The notes beneath the pieces are model-generated. The model searched no databases. It saw nothing but the letters and a program-made list of their open reading frames with translations, and had not been told where the DNA came from. The position numbers and the translations under genes were made by a program. Shown one piece after another: positions 37,034-45,820 of a stretch of DNA of 46,596 nucleotides. This stretch comes from Puniceicoccus vermicola (lineage in GTDB: Bacteria > Verrucomicrobiota > Verrucomicrobiia > Opitutales > Puniceicoccaceae). Position 1 is the stretch's first letter; each line of letters begins with the position of its first letter. The stretch is taken from assembly GCF_014230055.1 (NCBI RefSeq), contig NZ_JACHVA010000092.1, forward strand, positions 1-46,596. Direction: 5' to 3'.

Positions 37034-37070
37034 CGACGGCGACGATGAGGGTCGCTCATCACCGCCGTCG
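37034..37070 (-). terminator. Terminator of argG
   Basis: A 16-bp stem with two G-T pairs (arms 37034-37049 and 37055-37070) and a 5-base loop. On the minus strand it is followed by CTCATTTTGAG. It lies 27 bp past the argG stop. The rest of 36854-37096 (the fusA upstream region) shows no other feature. Confidence 0.7.
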
Positions 37071-37096
37071 CCGGAAAAAACGGAAAAAGAGAGACC

Positions 37097-38350
37097 TTAT
37101 TCCTTCGAGAGCTTGCTCTCGCTTTCGACAATCGCTCCGCCCTGAGCGGCTGCCCGGGCCCGGAGACGCAGTCCTTGGAGACGGATGAAACCGGAAGCGT
37201 CGTCAGGGTTGTAATCGCTGGCCACACCTTCCATCGAGGCCACGTCGGCGTCATAGAGGGAGTAGGGCGACTTGCGTCCGACCGTGGTGATGCTGCCCTT
37301 GTAGAGCTTCAGGCGCACGGTGCCGGTTACGGGCTTTTGGCTCTCGTCGATGAAGGCCTGCAGGGCTTCGCGCTCGGGAGCGTACCAGAAACCGTAATAG
37401 ACGAGGTCCGCATAGCGGGGCATCAAGGTGTCCCGAAGGTGACAGAGGTCGCGGTCGAGGGTCAGGCTTTCGACCTGACGACGGCCGTGAAGAAGAATTG
37501 TTCCACCAGGAGTTTCATAGACTCCTCGGCTTTTCATGCCGACAAAACGGTTTTCGACAATGTCGACCCGCCCAATTCCATGAATCCCGGCGATCCGGTT
37601 CAGCTCTTTGAGAACCGCGGCAGGGGACATTTCCTTGCCGTCCACGGCCACACAGTCGCCTTTTTCGAAGGAAAGCTCAAGATATTGCGGGGTATCGGGA
37701 GCAAGCTCCGGATCCGTGGTCAACTTGTACATGTCCCGGTTGTCTTCCGTCGTCGGGTCGAACCACGGATCTTCGAGAATGCCAGCTTCGTAGGAAATGT
37801 GCAGGAGATTCCGGTCCATCGAATAAGGCTTCTTCGAGGAAGCTTCGACGGGGATGTTGTTGTCCCGGCAGTAATTGATCATCTCAGTCCGACCTGGGAA
37901 GGCCTTCCGGAATTTCTCATTCCGCCAAGGGGAAATGATCTGGAGATCCGGGGCGAGAGCCGCGTAGGTGAGCTCGAAACGGCATTGGTCGTTTCCTTTG
38001 CCGGTGGCTCCGTGTGCGACGGCCTGAGCGCCTTCCTGACGGGCGATTTCGATGTGGGCTTTGCCGATTAGAGGGCGCGCAATCGAGGTGCCGCAGTAAT
38101 ATTGACCCTCATAAAGGGTGTTGGCCCGGAACATTGGGTAAATGAAATCGCGGGCAAATTCCTCGACCAAATCGACCGTGTAGTGGGTCGAGGCTCCAGT
38201 TGCCTTGGCTTTTTCCGCCAAACCGTCGAGTTCTTCCTCCTGACCGACGTCTGCAGCGAAAGTAATGATTTCGGCATTATATTCGTTTTTCAGCCAGTGA
38301 ACGAGGACGGAGGTATCGAGTCCTCCGGAATATGCTAGAACGATCTTCAT
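37097..38350 (-). CDS. argG: Argininosuccinate synthase
   Basis: Joins citrulline and aspartate with ATP in arginine synthesis. The 417-residue protein starts at ATG 38350 ([20 protein letters not shown]), where the PP-loop AYSGGLDTS stands at its proper N-terminal place; the upstream 41 codons of open frame are not coding. [36 protein letters not shown] and [19 protein letters not shown] are standard motifs. It is monocistronic as far as seen: a strong hairpin follows, and ~455 bp of non-coding DNA lies upstream. No ribosome site is obvious. Confidence 0.97.
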   Translation of the reverse strand: MKIVLAYSGGLDTSVLVHWLKNEYNAEIITFAADVGQEEELDGLAEKAKATGASTHYTVDLVEEFARDFIYPMFRANTLYEGQYYCGTSIARPLIGKAHIEIARQEGAQAVAHGATGKGNDQCRFELTYAALAPDLQIISPWRNEKFRKAFPGRTEMINYCRDNNIPVEASSKKPYSMDRNLLHISYEAGILEDPWFDPTTEDNRDMYKLTTDPELAPDTPQYLELSFEKGDCVAVDGKEMSPAAVLKELNRIAGIHGIGRVDIVENRFVGMKSRGVYETPGGTILLHGRRQVESLTLDRDLCHLRDTLMPRYADLVYYGFWYAPEREALQAFIDESQKPVTGTVRLKLYKGSITTVGRKSPYSLYDADVASMEGVASDYNPDDASGFIRLQGLRLRARAAAQGGAIVESESKLSKE

Positions 38351-38806
38351 CCGCTCAGTTTCAAGGGAGAGAGATTCTTGTAAAGCGCAGAATCGGCGAT
38401 GATCCGCAAAAGTGGAGATCATCCGGGAGAATATCGATCTCATCGAAATCGAATTGCGCCAAATCGATCGCATTGGGTTCGTGAGTATCCGAAGTCGGTC
38501 AAGTGACGGAAATGGTGGATAGGGTGCGGGAATCGGTGACCAACCGCGAGGATGGATAGCCGCGACCGAATCCCGGGACAGAAGCGGGATCTGCTGAAAA
38601 CCCCAAGATGGGCTAAGATTGATGAGATCGCGTCAGAAGAGAGGATAAGACCCAGAATCCAATTTTAAAGAATTAGACATAATGTATATTGTGCGCATAT
38701 TTCTTATTTTTGCGCTGATCCTCAATAATTTACGAAATCCTCGAAAATGGCCGTATTTCCCGATTTCTGCGATCTGGCCAAACCTGGACGGTTTGGACCG
38801 CATTCC
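38351..38806. other. Non-coding region between argG and the third transposase gene
   Basis: No gene is supported. A weak inverted repeat (38528-38537 GGGAATCGGT against 38565-38574 ACCGAATCCC, one mismatch) and an AT-rich stretch at 38660-38730 are the only structures seen. The argG promoter must lie here. Confidence 0.4.
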
Positions 38807-39757
38807 TCAGCTAAACAAATTCATCCTCAATCCGGTCCCGACGGTCAGCCCTTTCCAGTCAGCGCCGTGCATTGGATGAGCTTTTCGTTCGCGCTTGGGA
38901 TTCCTCGCAAAGGCCTTGGCATGATTCTCGACGAAATCCGGCGAGCCCAGAACCTTTCCCTCATTGAAGTACCGGATTTTGAATCGCAGAGCCGTCTGAA
39001 TTGAGACCTCAGCATTCCCCTCGGTAAGCACGAGCGCCATCCGTTCCCGGTCTTTGAGCACCTCGTCCGTTTCTTTCGAGCTGGCGAGCAATTTCTCGTA
39101 GACATCGAAATCGACGCCCAGAGCCCGGTAGCCTGCTTGAGCCTCAGGATTTCCGTTCTTGGCCTGGGCATACCCCGCATACAGATATTGGCCCGGATCT
39201 TCAACCAGGCCCATCCGGACGGAATTCAGGTCGATATAAGCCGTGACGACCTGCAACGGCCAAGATTTCCCTTCGACTAGGACACTGGTGAATCGATCTC
39301 CCCAGACCGGCCCATATCGGTCGTATTTCTGATTGAACCAGCTCGTAAACCGCTGCTTCACCGATTTCATGAAATAAGACGGATCGCCCATACGACGGGA
39401 AAGATGGGCCCGGATGGCCTGACCCTCTGATTGATTCTCCTCCAGGAGCTCAGCCAGCTCCTCGACCGTGTATGGCAATGCATTCGTCGGCTCCGGGTAT
39501 AATTTCTGATACCGGGCCACGATTTCCGAATCCGAGTATTCGCCTTCAATCGGTGGCACCTCGACGAGTACATGGGAATGATCGGACATCACTGAATAAG
39601 CGATGACCTGGATCCCGGAGAAATCCGCAACCTGAGTGATGAGCTCCAGGAAAAACTCCTTTTCCGGGTCGCCGAGCAGCTTCTCGCCGTCGACCGTGCG
39701 ACTAATCAGGTGGTAGTAAGAAGTTTGTCCTCGAGTGCGATTTCGTAGACGCCGCAT
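38807..39757 (-). CDS. Y1-type transposase-like protein, large form
   Basis: A 316-residue relative of RAYT/IS200-type transposases, longer than the other two in this window. N-terminus RRLRNRTRGQTSYYHLISRT fits the YHLxxRT opening; YSVMSDHSHVLVEVPP carries the metal motif as His-Ser-His, where the usual HUH has a hydrophobic residue. A ~70-residue acidic insert follows (EYSDSEIVARYQKLY ...), then FTSWFNQKYDRYGPVWGDRF and VVTAYIDLNSVRMGLV. A C-terminal ~100-residue extension of unknown role is present. ATG 39757 lies 6 bp after the lepB stop, so it may be read from the lepA-lepB transcript. No GTAG hairpins are seen beside it. Confidence 0.82.
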   Translation of the reverse strand: MRRLRNRTRGQTSYYHLISRTVDGEKLLGDPEKEFFLELITQVADFSGIQVIAYSVMSDHSHVLVEVPPIEGEYSDSEIVARYQKLYPEPTNALPYTVEELAELLEENQSEGQAIRAHLSRRMGDPSYFMKSVKQRFTSWFNQKYDRYGPVWGDRFTSVLVEGKSWPLQVVTAYIDLNSVRMGLVEDPGQYLYAGYAQAKNGNPEAQAGYRALGVDFDVYEKLLASSKETDEVLKDRERMALVLTEGNAEVSIQTALRFKIRYFNEGKVLGSPDFVENHAKAFARNPKRERKAHPMHGADWKGLTVGTGLRMNLFS

Positions 39758-39763
39758 GAGTCG

Positions 39764-41044
39764 TTACTGAGCCGGACCCCAACGCTTGGTAAAAGGATAA
39801 TAGATGAAGAATGCCCTTCCAATGACGGCATCTTCTTCGAAGCTTCCCCAATATCGACTGTCGAGACTGTTGTCGGAATTATCTCCGAGTGCGAAGAAAT
39901 GATCTTCAGGAATCTCGTAAGAAGTTCCTGGATTCAAATACTGCATCCCGGGGCCGCCATTGATGTAGCCATCGTAGCCATCGATCTGCTTGGCGTTGTC
40001 GACGAAGGCAATATTTCCCTCTGCCTGAGCCCCGTTGATAAAGAGCGCCGGAGGATGGATTTCGAGTGTGTCTCCGCCAGTTCCCGCCAAGCGCTTGATG
40101 TAATATTTCTCGCCTAGCGGCTGCGGCGGATAGTCGATGGATTGGGTCCGGAAGACAATTGGATCACCCGGTTCCGGTGGAAAGAAATGATATGTAAATC
40201 GGTCCACAAACAGCGCATCGCCGCTCAAGACGTCAAAGTTCAGAACCGTCTCACCTGCATTAAATTGCTCTGCGGGGACCTCAATCCAAGCGTGGTGAGC
40301 GTCTTCCCGGCGAAACCTTCCGGTCGTCCGTTCCTTGGCAATCACTTCACCCCAGGATTTCGCATAAGGGAAGAATCGATCGATAAGAACCGAATCGGCG
40401 TCGAAGTCCAAAGGAACGTCGAAGGCCGAGGGTTCATTGCCGACGAAAAGTGGATAGCGCTTCAATTTAGTCGGAACCAGCAACCATTTGCGTCCATCGA
40501 CCACCTCATAGCGAGCACGGGCGCGGATGCCACCACTCGTCTCCTCGTATAGCAGCGGAATGCGAACCGCCCCACTGCTTTCCGCGGTTACCTCATGGTT
40601 CTTCGCTCCCAGCAGCGCAAACCGAAATGGTTTAGCCAAGATCGACGGATAATCCTCATCGTCATAGATCTGGTGATACATTCCGCTGTACGTCGGATAC
40701 ATCGAGTTGGTCGGAATGATGAAGGGCTGAAGGAAGAATGCACGAATCCCCAGGACGACAATTGCGGCGACCAGAAAGGTCTCCAAATTGTCACTCCAGA
40801 AGGTCTTTGGATAAATCTTTCCGCCATGACGCTTGAGGACTGGCTCCCATTCTCTGGACTTGGTTTCCAGAGTCTCCAGAGAGAGCGACTTGTCACGGGA
40901 AAGAGCGGCCGATTCATCATGAACGGCGTGAAGCTCCTCCAGCGCTTTCTCGCTCAACTGATCCTTCCGGTAATTGATAATCTTGCGGGCCATATCGGCG
41001 TATTCGCCGGCCTGCTTGCGAAGTTTCTTTCCTGGAGAGAACAT
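39764..41044 (-). CDS. lepB: Signal peptidase I with N-terminal coiled coil and large insert
   Basis: A membrane serine protease that removes Sec/Tat signal peptides. The nucleophile is Ser114 (IIPTNSMYPT), the general base Lys317 (YYIKRLAGTGGD), and the box E motif GDNSDNSLDSRYWG lies at 387-400. A membrane helix is at ~89-107. Two features are unusual. The first ~80 residues are a charged helical region before the membrane segment. About 150 residues (121-275) separate the Ser box from the GDALFVDRFTYHF box, where typical enzymes have a few tens. At 426 residues it is longer than E. coli LepB (324). It follows lepA at 23 bp, a classic pair. Confidence 0.94.
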   Translation of the reverse strand: MFSPGKKLRKQAGEYADMARKIINYRKDQLSEKALEELHAVHDESAALSRDKSLSLETLETKSREWEPVLKRHGGKIYPKTFWSDNLETFLVAAIVVLGIRAFFLQPFIIPTNSMYPTYSGMYHQIYDDEDYPSILAKPFRFALLGAKNHEVTAESSGAVRIPLLYEETSGGIRARARYEVVDGRKWLLVPTKLKRYPLFVGNEPSAFDVPLDFDADSVLIDRFFPYAKSWGEVIAKERTTGRFRREDAHHAWIEVPAEQFNAGETVLNFDVLSGDALFVDRFTYHFFPPEPGDPIVFRTQSIDYPPQPLGEKYYIKRLAGTGGDTLEIHPPALFINGAQAEGNIAFVDNAKQIDGYDGYINGGPGMQYLNPGTSYEIPEDHFFALGDNSDNSLDSRYWGSFEEDAVIGRAFFIYYPFTKRWGPAQ

Positions 41045-41067
41045 GGTTGTCGCTGGTTTGTGGGAAG

Positions 41068-42870
41068 TTAGTCTTGGCTGCTACGAAGAACCTGGACGAA
41101 GGCTTCCTGCGGAATACTTACCGAGCCGATCTGCTTCATCCGTTTCTTTCCTTCCTTTTGCTTTTCGAGAAGTTTGCGCTTTCGGGAAATGTCTCCGCCG
41201 TAACACTTCGCGGTCACATCCTTGCGCATGGCGCTCAAGGTTTCGCGGGCGACGAACTTGCCGTTGACCGCTGCCTGGATCGCGACCTTGAAAAGTTGCT
41301 TGGGTAGCAGGTCCTTCAATTTTCCGCAAAGCGCCCTCCCCCGCGTTTCCGCTTTCTGGCGGTGAACAATGGACGAGAATGCTTCAATGGGCTCGCCATT
41401 GACGAGAATCTCCATCCGCACCAGGTCAGACTGCTCATAGCCGTCCGGCTCGTAGTCCATACTCCCATACCCATGGGTCAGGCTCTTGAGGCGATCATTG
41501 AAGTCGACGAGGATTTCGTTCAGAGGCAGCCGGGCGGTAATCATGACCCTGGAAGTATCGATTGTCTCCGTCTGCTGGCAGATGCCCCGCTTCTCCGAAA
41601 TCAAGGCAAGCATGTCGCCAATCGAATCGTTCGGCGTATGAACCGTGGCCTTGATCATCGGCTCCTCAATCCACTCGATCTCGGAAGCGTCCGGGAAGAA
41701 GACGGGATTATCGATCTCCATCTCGGTGCCATCGGTCTTGCGCAGCCGATAGATGACACTCGGATAGGTGGAGATAATGTCGAGGTCGTATTCGCGGCGA
41801 AGGCGCTCCTGGATGATCTCCATGTGCAAGAGCCCGAGGAAGCCACAGCGAAACCCGAATCCAAGCGCGGCAGAGCTTTCACTCTGGTAGACGAACGCGG
41901 CGTCATTCAGTCGCAGCTTCGCCACGCTGGCCTTGAGCTTTTCGTAGTCCGATGTGTCCAGCGGATAAATACCGGAAAAGACCATCGGACGCACTTCCTT
42001 GTACCCCGGGAGCATTTCTCCGGCCATGTCATCCATGCGGGTGACGGTGTCCCCGAGCTTCACATCGGCAACGTCGCGAATTCCGGTAACGATGTATCCC
42101 ACTTTACCGCCCGACAAAGAGTCTTCCGCGACCATGTGTGGAGAGAATCGGCCGACCTCCTTGATCTGGGTTTTCACATCCGAACCCATGAAGGAAATGC
42201 TACTCCCCTGCTTGAGTTCCCCACTGAAAACCCGGACGTAGCAAATCACCCCTTTGAAAGCGTCGTAGATGCAGTCAAAAACGAGTGCCCGTGTCCCCTT
42301 CTCGTCCAGCCAACGCGGAGAAGGAACCCGATCGATGACCGCGCGGATGATTTCCGGAAGACCGATCCCTGATTTCGCGCTGGCGAGAATCGCTTCTTCG
42401 GCGGGAATCGCGAGAACGTCCTCCAGCTGCTCCATAATCCGCTCCGGCTCGGCACTGGGAAGGTCGACCTTGTTGATCACCGGGATCACCTCCAGCCCCT
42501 GAGCCACGGCCAAGTGGGCGTTGGCCACCGTCTGCGCCTCGATTCCCTGGGCTGCGTCGATGAGCAAGAGTGCCCCCTCGCAAGCCGCCAAGCTCCGGGA
42601 AACCTCGTAGGAGAAATCCACGTGCCCGGGAGTGTCGATGAGGTTAAAGAGATAGTCCTCCTTGTCCTTCTGATAGATCATCGACACAGGATGGCTCTTG
42701 ATCGTGATTCCCCTCTCCCGCTCGAGATCCATGGAATCGAGGAGCTGCTCTTTCATATTCCGCAGCTCAACGGTGCTGGTTAACTCGAGCAGACGATCAG
42801 AGAGCGTCGTCTTGCCGTGGTCAACGTGCGCGATGATGCAAAAATTGCGGATAGTGTCGGTAGAACGCAT
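41068..42870 (-). CDS. lepA: Elongation factor 4 (LepA)
   Basis: A ribosome-associated GTPase that back-translocates or remodels stalled ribosomes. The 600-residue length is typical. G1 AHVDHGKTT, the RERGITIKSHPVSM switch I block, G3 [20 protein letters not shown] and G4 NKVDLPSAEPERI are present. ESSAALGFGFRCGFLGLLHM and the C-terminal CYGGDISRKRKLLEKQKEGK with VSIPQEAFVQVL are specific to LepA. It sits between fabD (35 bp) and lepB (23 bp) in the minus-strand run pilT-fabD-lepA-lepB. Confidence 0.97.
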   Translation of the reverse strand: MRSTDTIRNFCIIAHVDHGKTTLSDRLLELTSTVELRNMKEQLLDSMDLERERGITIKSHPVSMIYQKDKEDYLFNLIDTPGHVDFSYEVSRSLAACEGALLLIDAAQGIEAQTVANAHLAVAQGLEVIPVINKVDLPSAEPERIMEQLEDVLAIPAEEAILASAKSGIGLPEIIRAVIDRVPSPRWLDEKGTRALVFDCIYDAFKGVICYVRVFSGELKQGSSISFMGSDVKTQIKEVGRFSPHMVAEDSLSGGKVGYIVTGIRDVADVKLGDTVTRMDDMAGEMLPGYKEVRPMVFSGIYPLDTSDYEKLKASVAKLRLNDAAFVYQSESSAALGFGFRCGFLGLLHMEIIQERLRREYDLDIISTYPSVIYRLRKTDGTEMEIDNPVFFPDASEIEWIEEPMIKATVHTPNDSIGDMLALISEKRGICQQTETIDTSRVMITARLPLNEILVDFNDRLKSLTHGYGSMDYEPDGYEQSDLVRMEILVNGEPIEAFSSIVHRQKAETRGRALCGKLKDLLPKQLFKVAIQAAVNGKFVARETLSAMRKDVTAKCYGGDISRKRKLLEKQKEGKKRMKQIGSVSIPQEAFVQVLRSSQD

Positions 42871-42905
42871 AAAAAAATAGTGGGAGGCCGCGAAGAAGTG
42901 TTTCT

Positions 42906-43838
42906 TTAGCTAGCGGCGGGAACGGCGAAGTCTTCCGCTTCGGCGAAGGAGCGGACGGACCAGGAGCGGTCAACACGACGAATCATTCCGGCGATAATTT
43001 TTCCTGGGCCACACTCGACGAGTTCGACAGGACCTACCTGATCAGCCGCCAGAGCGCGAAGGTCGTCTTCGAAGAGAACCGAGGAGACCACCTGAGCGAT
43101 GAGTCCTTCACGGATTTTCTCGGGAGATTCGATGCGGGCGCCGGTCACGTTGGCGTAAAATGGGCATTTCGGAGCTTCGATTGCGGCATCCATGACGTAC
43201 GGAGCAAACTGGTCGCGGGCGGACTCCATGAGACGGCTGTGATAAGCACCGGCAACGACGAGCTCTTTCACGAGCTTGAATCCACGTTCGCGCCCGAGGC
43301 TCACCGCTTTGTCGATACCTTCCTGCACGCCGGAAATGACGATCTGGCCGGGGCAATTGAGGTTTGCCATCTCGACGCCACACTCCTCGGCGAAATCGGC
43401 CACCGCTTCGCGGGTTCCGCCAATGACGCTGGCCATGCTGCCCTTGGTCGCTTCGCAGGCTTCCTGCATCAAACGACCGCGTTCTGCGACGAGACGCAGC
43501 CCGGTTTCGAAATCCATCGCCCCTCCGGCGGTTAGCGCGGTGACTTCCCCGAGGGAAAGACCGGAAACGGCGGCTGGGCCGTCAATGATGCCCTTGGACA
43601 TCAGGAGTTCGAAGACCATGATCCCGTGCACGAAGAGCGCGGGCTGGCAGACGCGAGTTTCGGTCAGGGCTTCGGTAGGACCATCGAACATGATCTTCGA
43701 AAGCTCCCATCCGAGAATGGAGTCGGCCTGCTCGAGGCGCTTTCCCACGTTGGGATTCTCCGACAGAAGGGTTTTGCCCATGCCTACGCTTTGGGCTCCC
43801 TGTCCAGAGAACAAAATACCGGGTCTCAACTTTTCCAT
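42906..43838 (-). CDS. fabD: Malonyl-CoA:ACP transacylase
   Basis: Loads malonyl units onto acyl carrier protein for fatty-acid synthesis. The 310-residue length is standard. FSGQGAQSVGMG is at the N-terminus, the nucleophile Ser95 is in GLSLGE, and the catalytic His200 is in AGAYHSRLME; GPGKIIAGMI is near the end. The first position of the usual GHSLGE motif is Leu94 instead of His, a variant also known in plant and some bacterial enzymes. It starts 8 bp after the pilT stop and precedes lepA. No other fab genes are adjacent. Confidence 0.95.
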   Translation of the reverse strand: MEKLRPGILFSGQGAQSVGMGKTLLSENPNVGKRLEQADSILGWELSKIMFDGPTEALTETRVCQPALFVHGIMVFELLMSKGIIDGPAAVSGLSLGEVTALTAGGAMDFETGLRLVAERGRLMQEACEATKGSMASVIGGTREAVADFAEECGVEMANLNCPGQIVISGVQEGIDKAVSLGRERGFKLVKELVVAGAYHSRLMESARDQFAPYVMDAAIEAPKCPFYANVTGARIESPEKIREGLIAQVVSSVLFEDDLRALAADQVGPVELVECGPGKIIAGMIRRVDRSWSVRSFAEAEDFAVPAAS

Positions 43839-43846
43839 CCCCTTGT

Positions 43847-44977
43847 TCAGCTGACAAGGCCGCCCGAACTCAAGAAGATTCCTTTCAAATTCATCTCCAG
43901 TTGCTTCGGATTGGGAGAAAACGCGAGGGCGGTCTCCTTCGAAATCGACCCGGCTTTGACCAGCTGATAGAGGTCCCAGTTGAAGGTATGGGAGCCGTTT
44001 TCTTTCCCTGCCTCGATCGCCGAGAATAATTTCTCGAACTGCCCTAGCTCGATGAGTTTACGAACGGAAGGATCGACCATCATGACCTCTTTTGCCGGCA
44101 TCCGACCGTCGCCTTTCAAATCGGGAAGAAGTTTCTGAATGATCGTGCAACGGACCGCCTCGGAGATCTGCCGCTTCATGATTTCCTGCTGGTCCGACGG
44201 GAAAAATTCGAAAAGACGACGAATCGCTTGCTGAGAATGGGCAGCGTGAAGAGTCGAGAGGACCAAGTGACCGGTTTCCGCGGCTCTCAGAGCGGTCTCA
44301 AAAGTAGATCTGTCCCGCATTTCACCAATGAGGATGATATCGGGATCCTGCCGCAGCACCGCCCGCAGTCCGCTGTCGAAAGATTGGATATCGATCCCGA
44401 TTTCACGCTGGTTGATCAGGGATTTGTCGTCGGTGTAGGTGTACTCGATCGGATCCTCCAAGGTAACGATATGCTTATTCTCCTCCCGGTTGATCAGGTT
44501 GATCATGGCCGCCAAGGTGGAACTTTTTCCGGATCCGGTCGCCCCGCAAACCAAAATGATCCCATCCTTCAGCTTGCAAAGCTTCCGGAACAATTCCGGA
44601 TCGTGGTTCAGGTCCTCCAAGCTCGGTGGGTTCTCGTTGACCAGCCGGAAAACCATCCCCGGGAGCGTCCGCTGCATAAAGCCATTGACCCGGAATCGTC
44701 CGACATCCTCCAGTCGGTACGCGTAATCGACCTGAAATTCCTGCTCCCATTGGTCGCGAAACACTCCCTGGGTCGTCTGCTCGATGAAAACCTGAATGAT
44801 CTCGGGCCGCAGAGGAGACTGCCCCTCCAGTTCGATCAGCGCCCCCCGCTGCCGAATGATCGGAATTTTGTTGGATTTGAGGTGAATGTCACTGGCCCCC
44901 TTCTCCACCGCCAGGGCGAGGATGCGGTGGATGGAGTCGAGTGCGTCCGAAAAATCAAGGGTATCCGTGCTAGCCAT
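43847..44977 (-). CDS. Type IV pilus retraction ATPase, PilT/PilU family
   Basis: A hexameric ATPase that powers pilus retraction and twitching. The 376-residue protein has the N-terminal SDIHLKSNKIPIIRQRG domain, Walker A GATGSGKSS at ~145-153, the Asp box (VTLEDPIEYTY), Walker B (DIILIGEMRDRSTFETAL, ~213-222) and the His box STLHAAHS at ~241-248. The PilT-specific AIRNLIRE helix is absent; the C-terminus (SHTFNWDLYQLVKAGSISKETAL) is more like PilU. It is the first gene of the run with fabD, lepA and lepB. No other pilus genes are in the window. Confidence 0.9.
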   Translation of the reverse strand: MASTDTLDFSDALDSIHRILALAVEKGASDIHLKSNKIPIIRQRGALIELEGQSPLRPEIIQVFIEQTTQGVFRDQWEQEFQVDYAYRLEDVGRFRVNGFMQRTLPGMVFRLVNENPPSLEDLNHDPELFRKLCKLKDGIILVCGATGSGKSSTLAAMINLINREENKHIVTLEDPIEYTYTDDKSLINQREIGIDIQSFDSGLRAVLRQDPDIILIGEMRDRSTFETALRAAETGHLVLSTLHAAHSQQAIRRLFEFFPSDQQEIMKRQISEAVRCTIIQKLLPDLKGDGRMPAKEVMMVDPSVRKLIELGQFEKLFSAIEAGKENGSHTFNWDLYQLVKAGSISKETALAFSPNPKQLEMNLKGIFLSSGGLVS

Positions 44978-45170
44978 GGATGAACAGATTGGGAGCTAGT
45001 GAGCGGAAAGTCGAGCGCACGATGGCTTCTCCCCTAGCGGCCCGATGATTGCCCTCCCGTCCAAGTAGTACGGGACTTTGCAGGTGACCAAAATACAGTT
45101 TAGAGGCCTTTGCAGACACTAAATTCAGCGATAATCCGCCCTTGGATTGGCGCTGATTCAAACCTACTAA

Positions 45171-45326
45171 TCAATCGCGAGGACCTGACGTCTCTTTGGA
45201 GTTCTTTTCACCATTCTCTGTTCGCTGATCCTTTGCTTGATGGCTACGAACGTAAAGATAAGCGACGAACAGCAGCACCACGAACAAGAAGCCCGCCAGC
45301 AAAAGGAAGTTGAGAATCGATTCCAT
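45171..45326 (-). CDS. Small single-pass membrane protein (51 residues)
   Basis: A short frame from ATG 45326: MESILNFLLLAGFLFVVLLF leads into VAYLYVRSHQ, then a polar, charged tail (KDQRTENGEKNS). One strong membrane helix at ~4-26 with the positive residues on the C-terminal side predicts a cytoplasmic tail. No family is recognised; the composition resembles small respiratory or pilus accessory subunits, but this is only a resemblance. No clear ribosome site is seen. The rest of 44978-45542 shows no other gene. Confidence 0.55.
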   Translation of the reverse strand: MESILNFLLLAGFLFVVLLFVAYLYVRSHQAKDQRTENGEKNSKETSGPRD

Positions 45327-45542
45327 CGTATGATTTTTTCACAGGAAGCGGCGGATAAATGTCGCCAACTATTGGATCGCGTTCACTGTTCGCTGTTGAT
45401 TTTTAGAAATTTCGGGCGAATTCAATGGGTTGTTTGTGTCGTCTGGTTCGAGAATGAACTTTGCTTTTTATGACGATTCTCTTCCAGGAAAGGCCGATCT
45501 TCGAGGACGGCTTTGTACTACACCTGAAAAAGAGCTTTGTCC

Positions 45543-45791
45543 CTACCCTCTAATCCAGGGGCAACCGTTGATTTTACCAATAGTCTGATCTAATTTTCGG
45601 GGCATCTCTTCTAAGCAATTCTTCACGTCCTTTCGAAAAGGATGTGAATCATAATCGTGCACCACAGCTTCAACAGCCCTTCGATGAATTCGATCAGACA
45701 GTAGGCCAGCTTCTGATAACTCTTGGAGGATTCCTTCAACCACGTCCCGACGGGTTGAAGGGTCGTAGTGACAACCTCCCCATCCACTCAT
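45543..45791 (-). CDS. Hypothetical protein, possibly a remnant next to an IS element
   Basis: An 82-residue frame from ATG 45791 (MSGWGGCHYDPSTRRDVVEG) with a protein-like helical composition (LQELSEAGLLSDRIHRRAVE, VKNCLEEMPRKLDQ). It is not recognised. Its start lies about 25 bp from the end of the IS4-type transposase gene, so its true N-terminus may have been removed by the insertion. The frame stays open upstream to a GTG at 45821. Confidence 0.4.
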   Translation of the reverse strand: MSGWGGCHYDPSTRRDVVEGILQELSEAGLLSDRIHRRAVEAVVHDYDSHPFRKDVKNCLEEMPRKLDQTIGKINGCPWIRG

Positions 45792-45820
45792 GATCCACAA
45801 TAATTTATATGTTGTTTTCA

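Noticed and set aside
38682-38879. A 65-codon plus-strand frame upstream of the third transposase gene end
   Set aside because: It overlaps the transposase coding region and has no family likeness or ribosome site.
41362-42372. A 336-codon plus-strand frame opposite lepA
   Set aside because: Shadow frame; LepA motifs are on the other strand.
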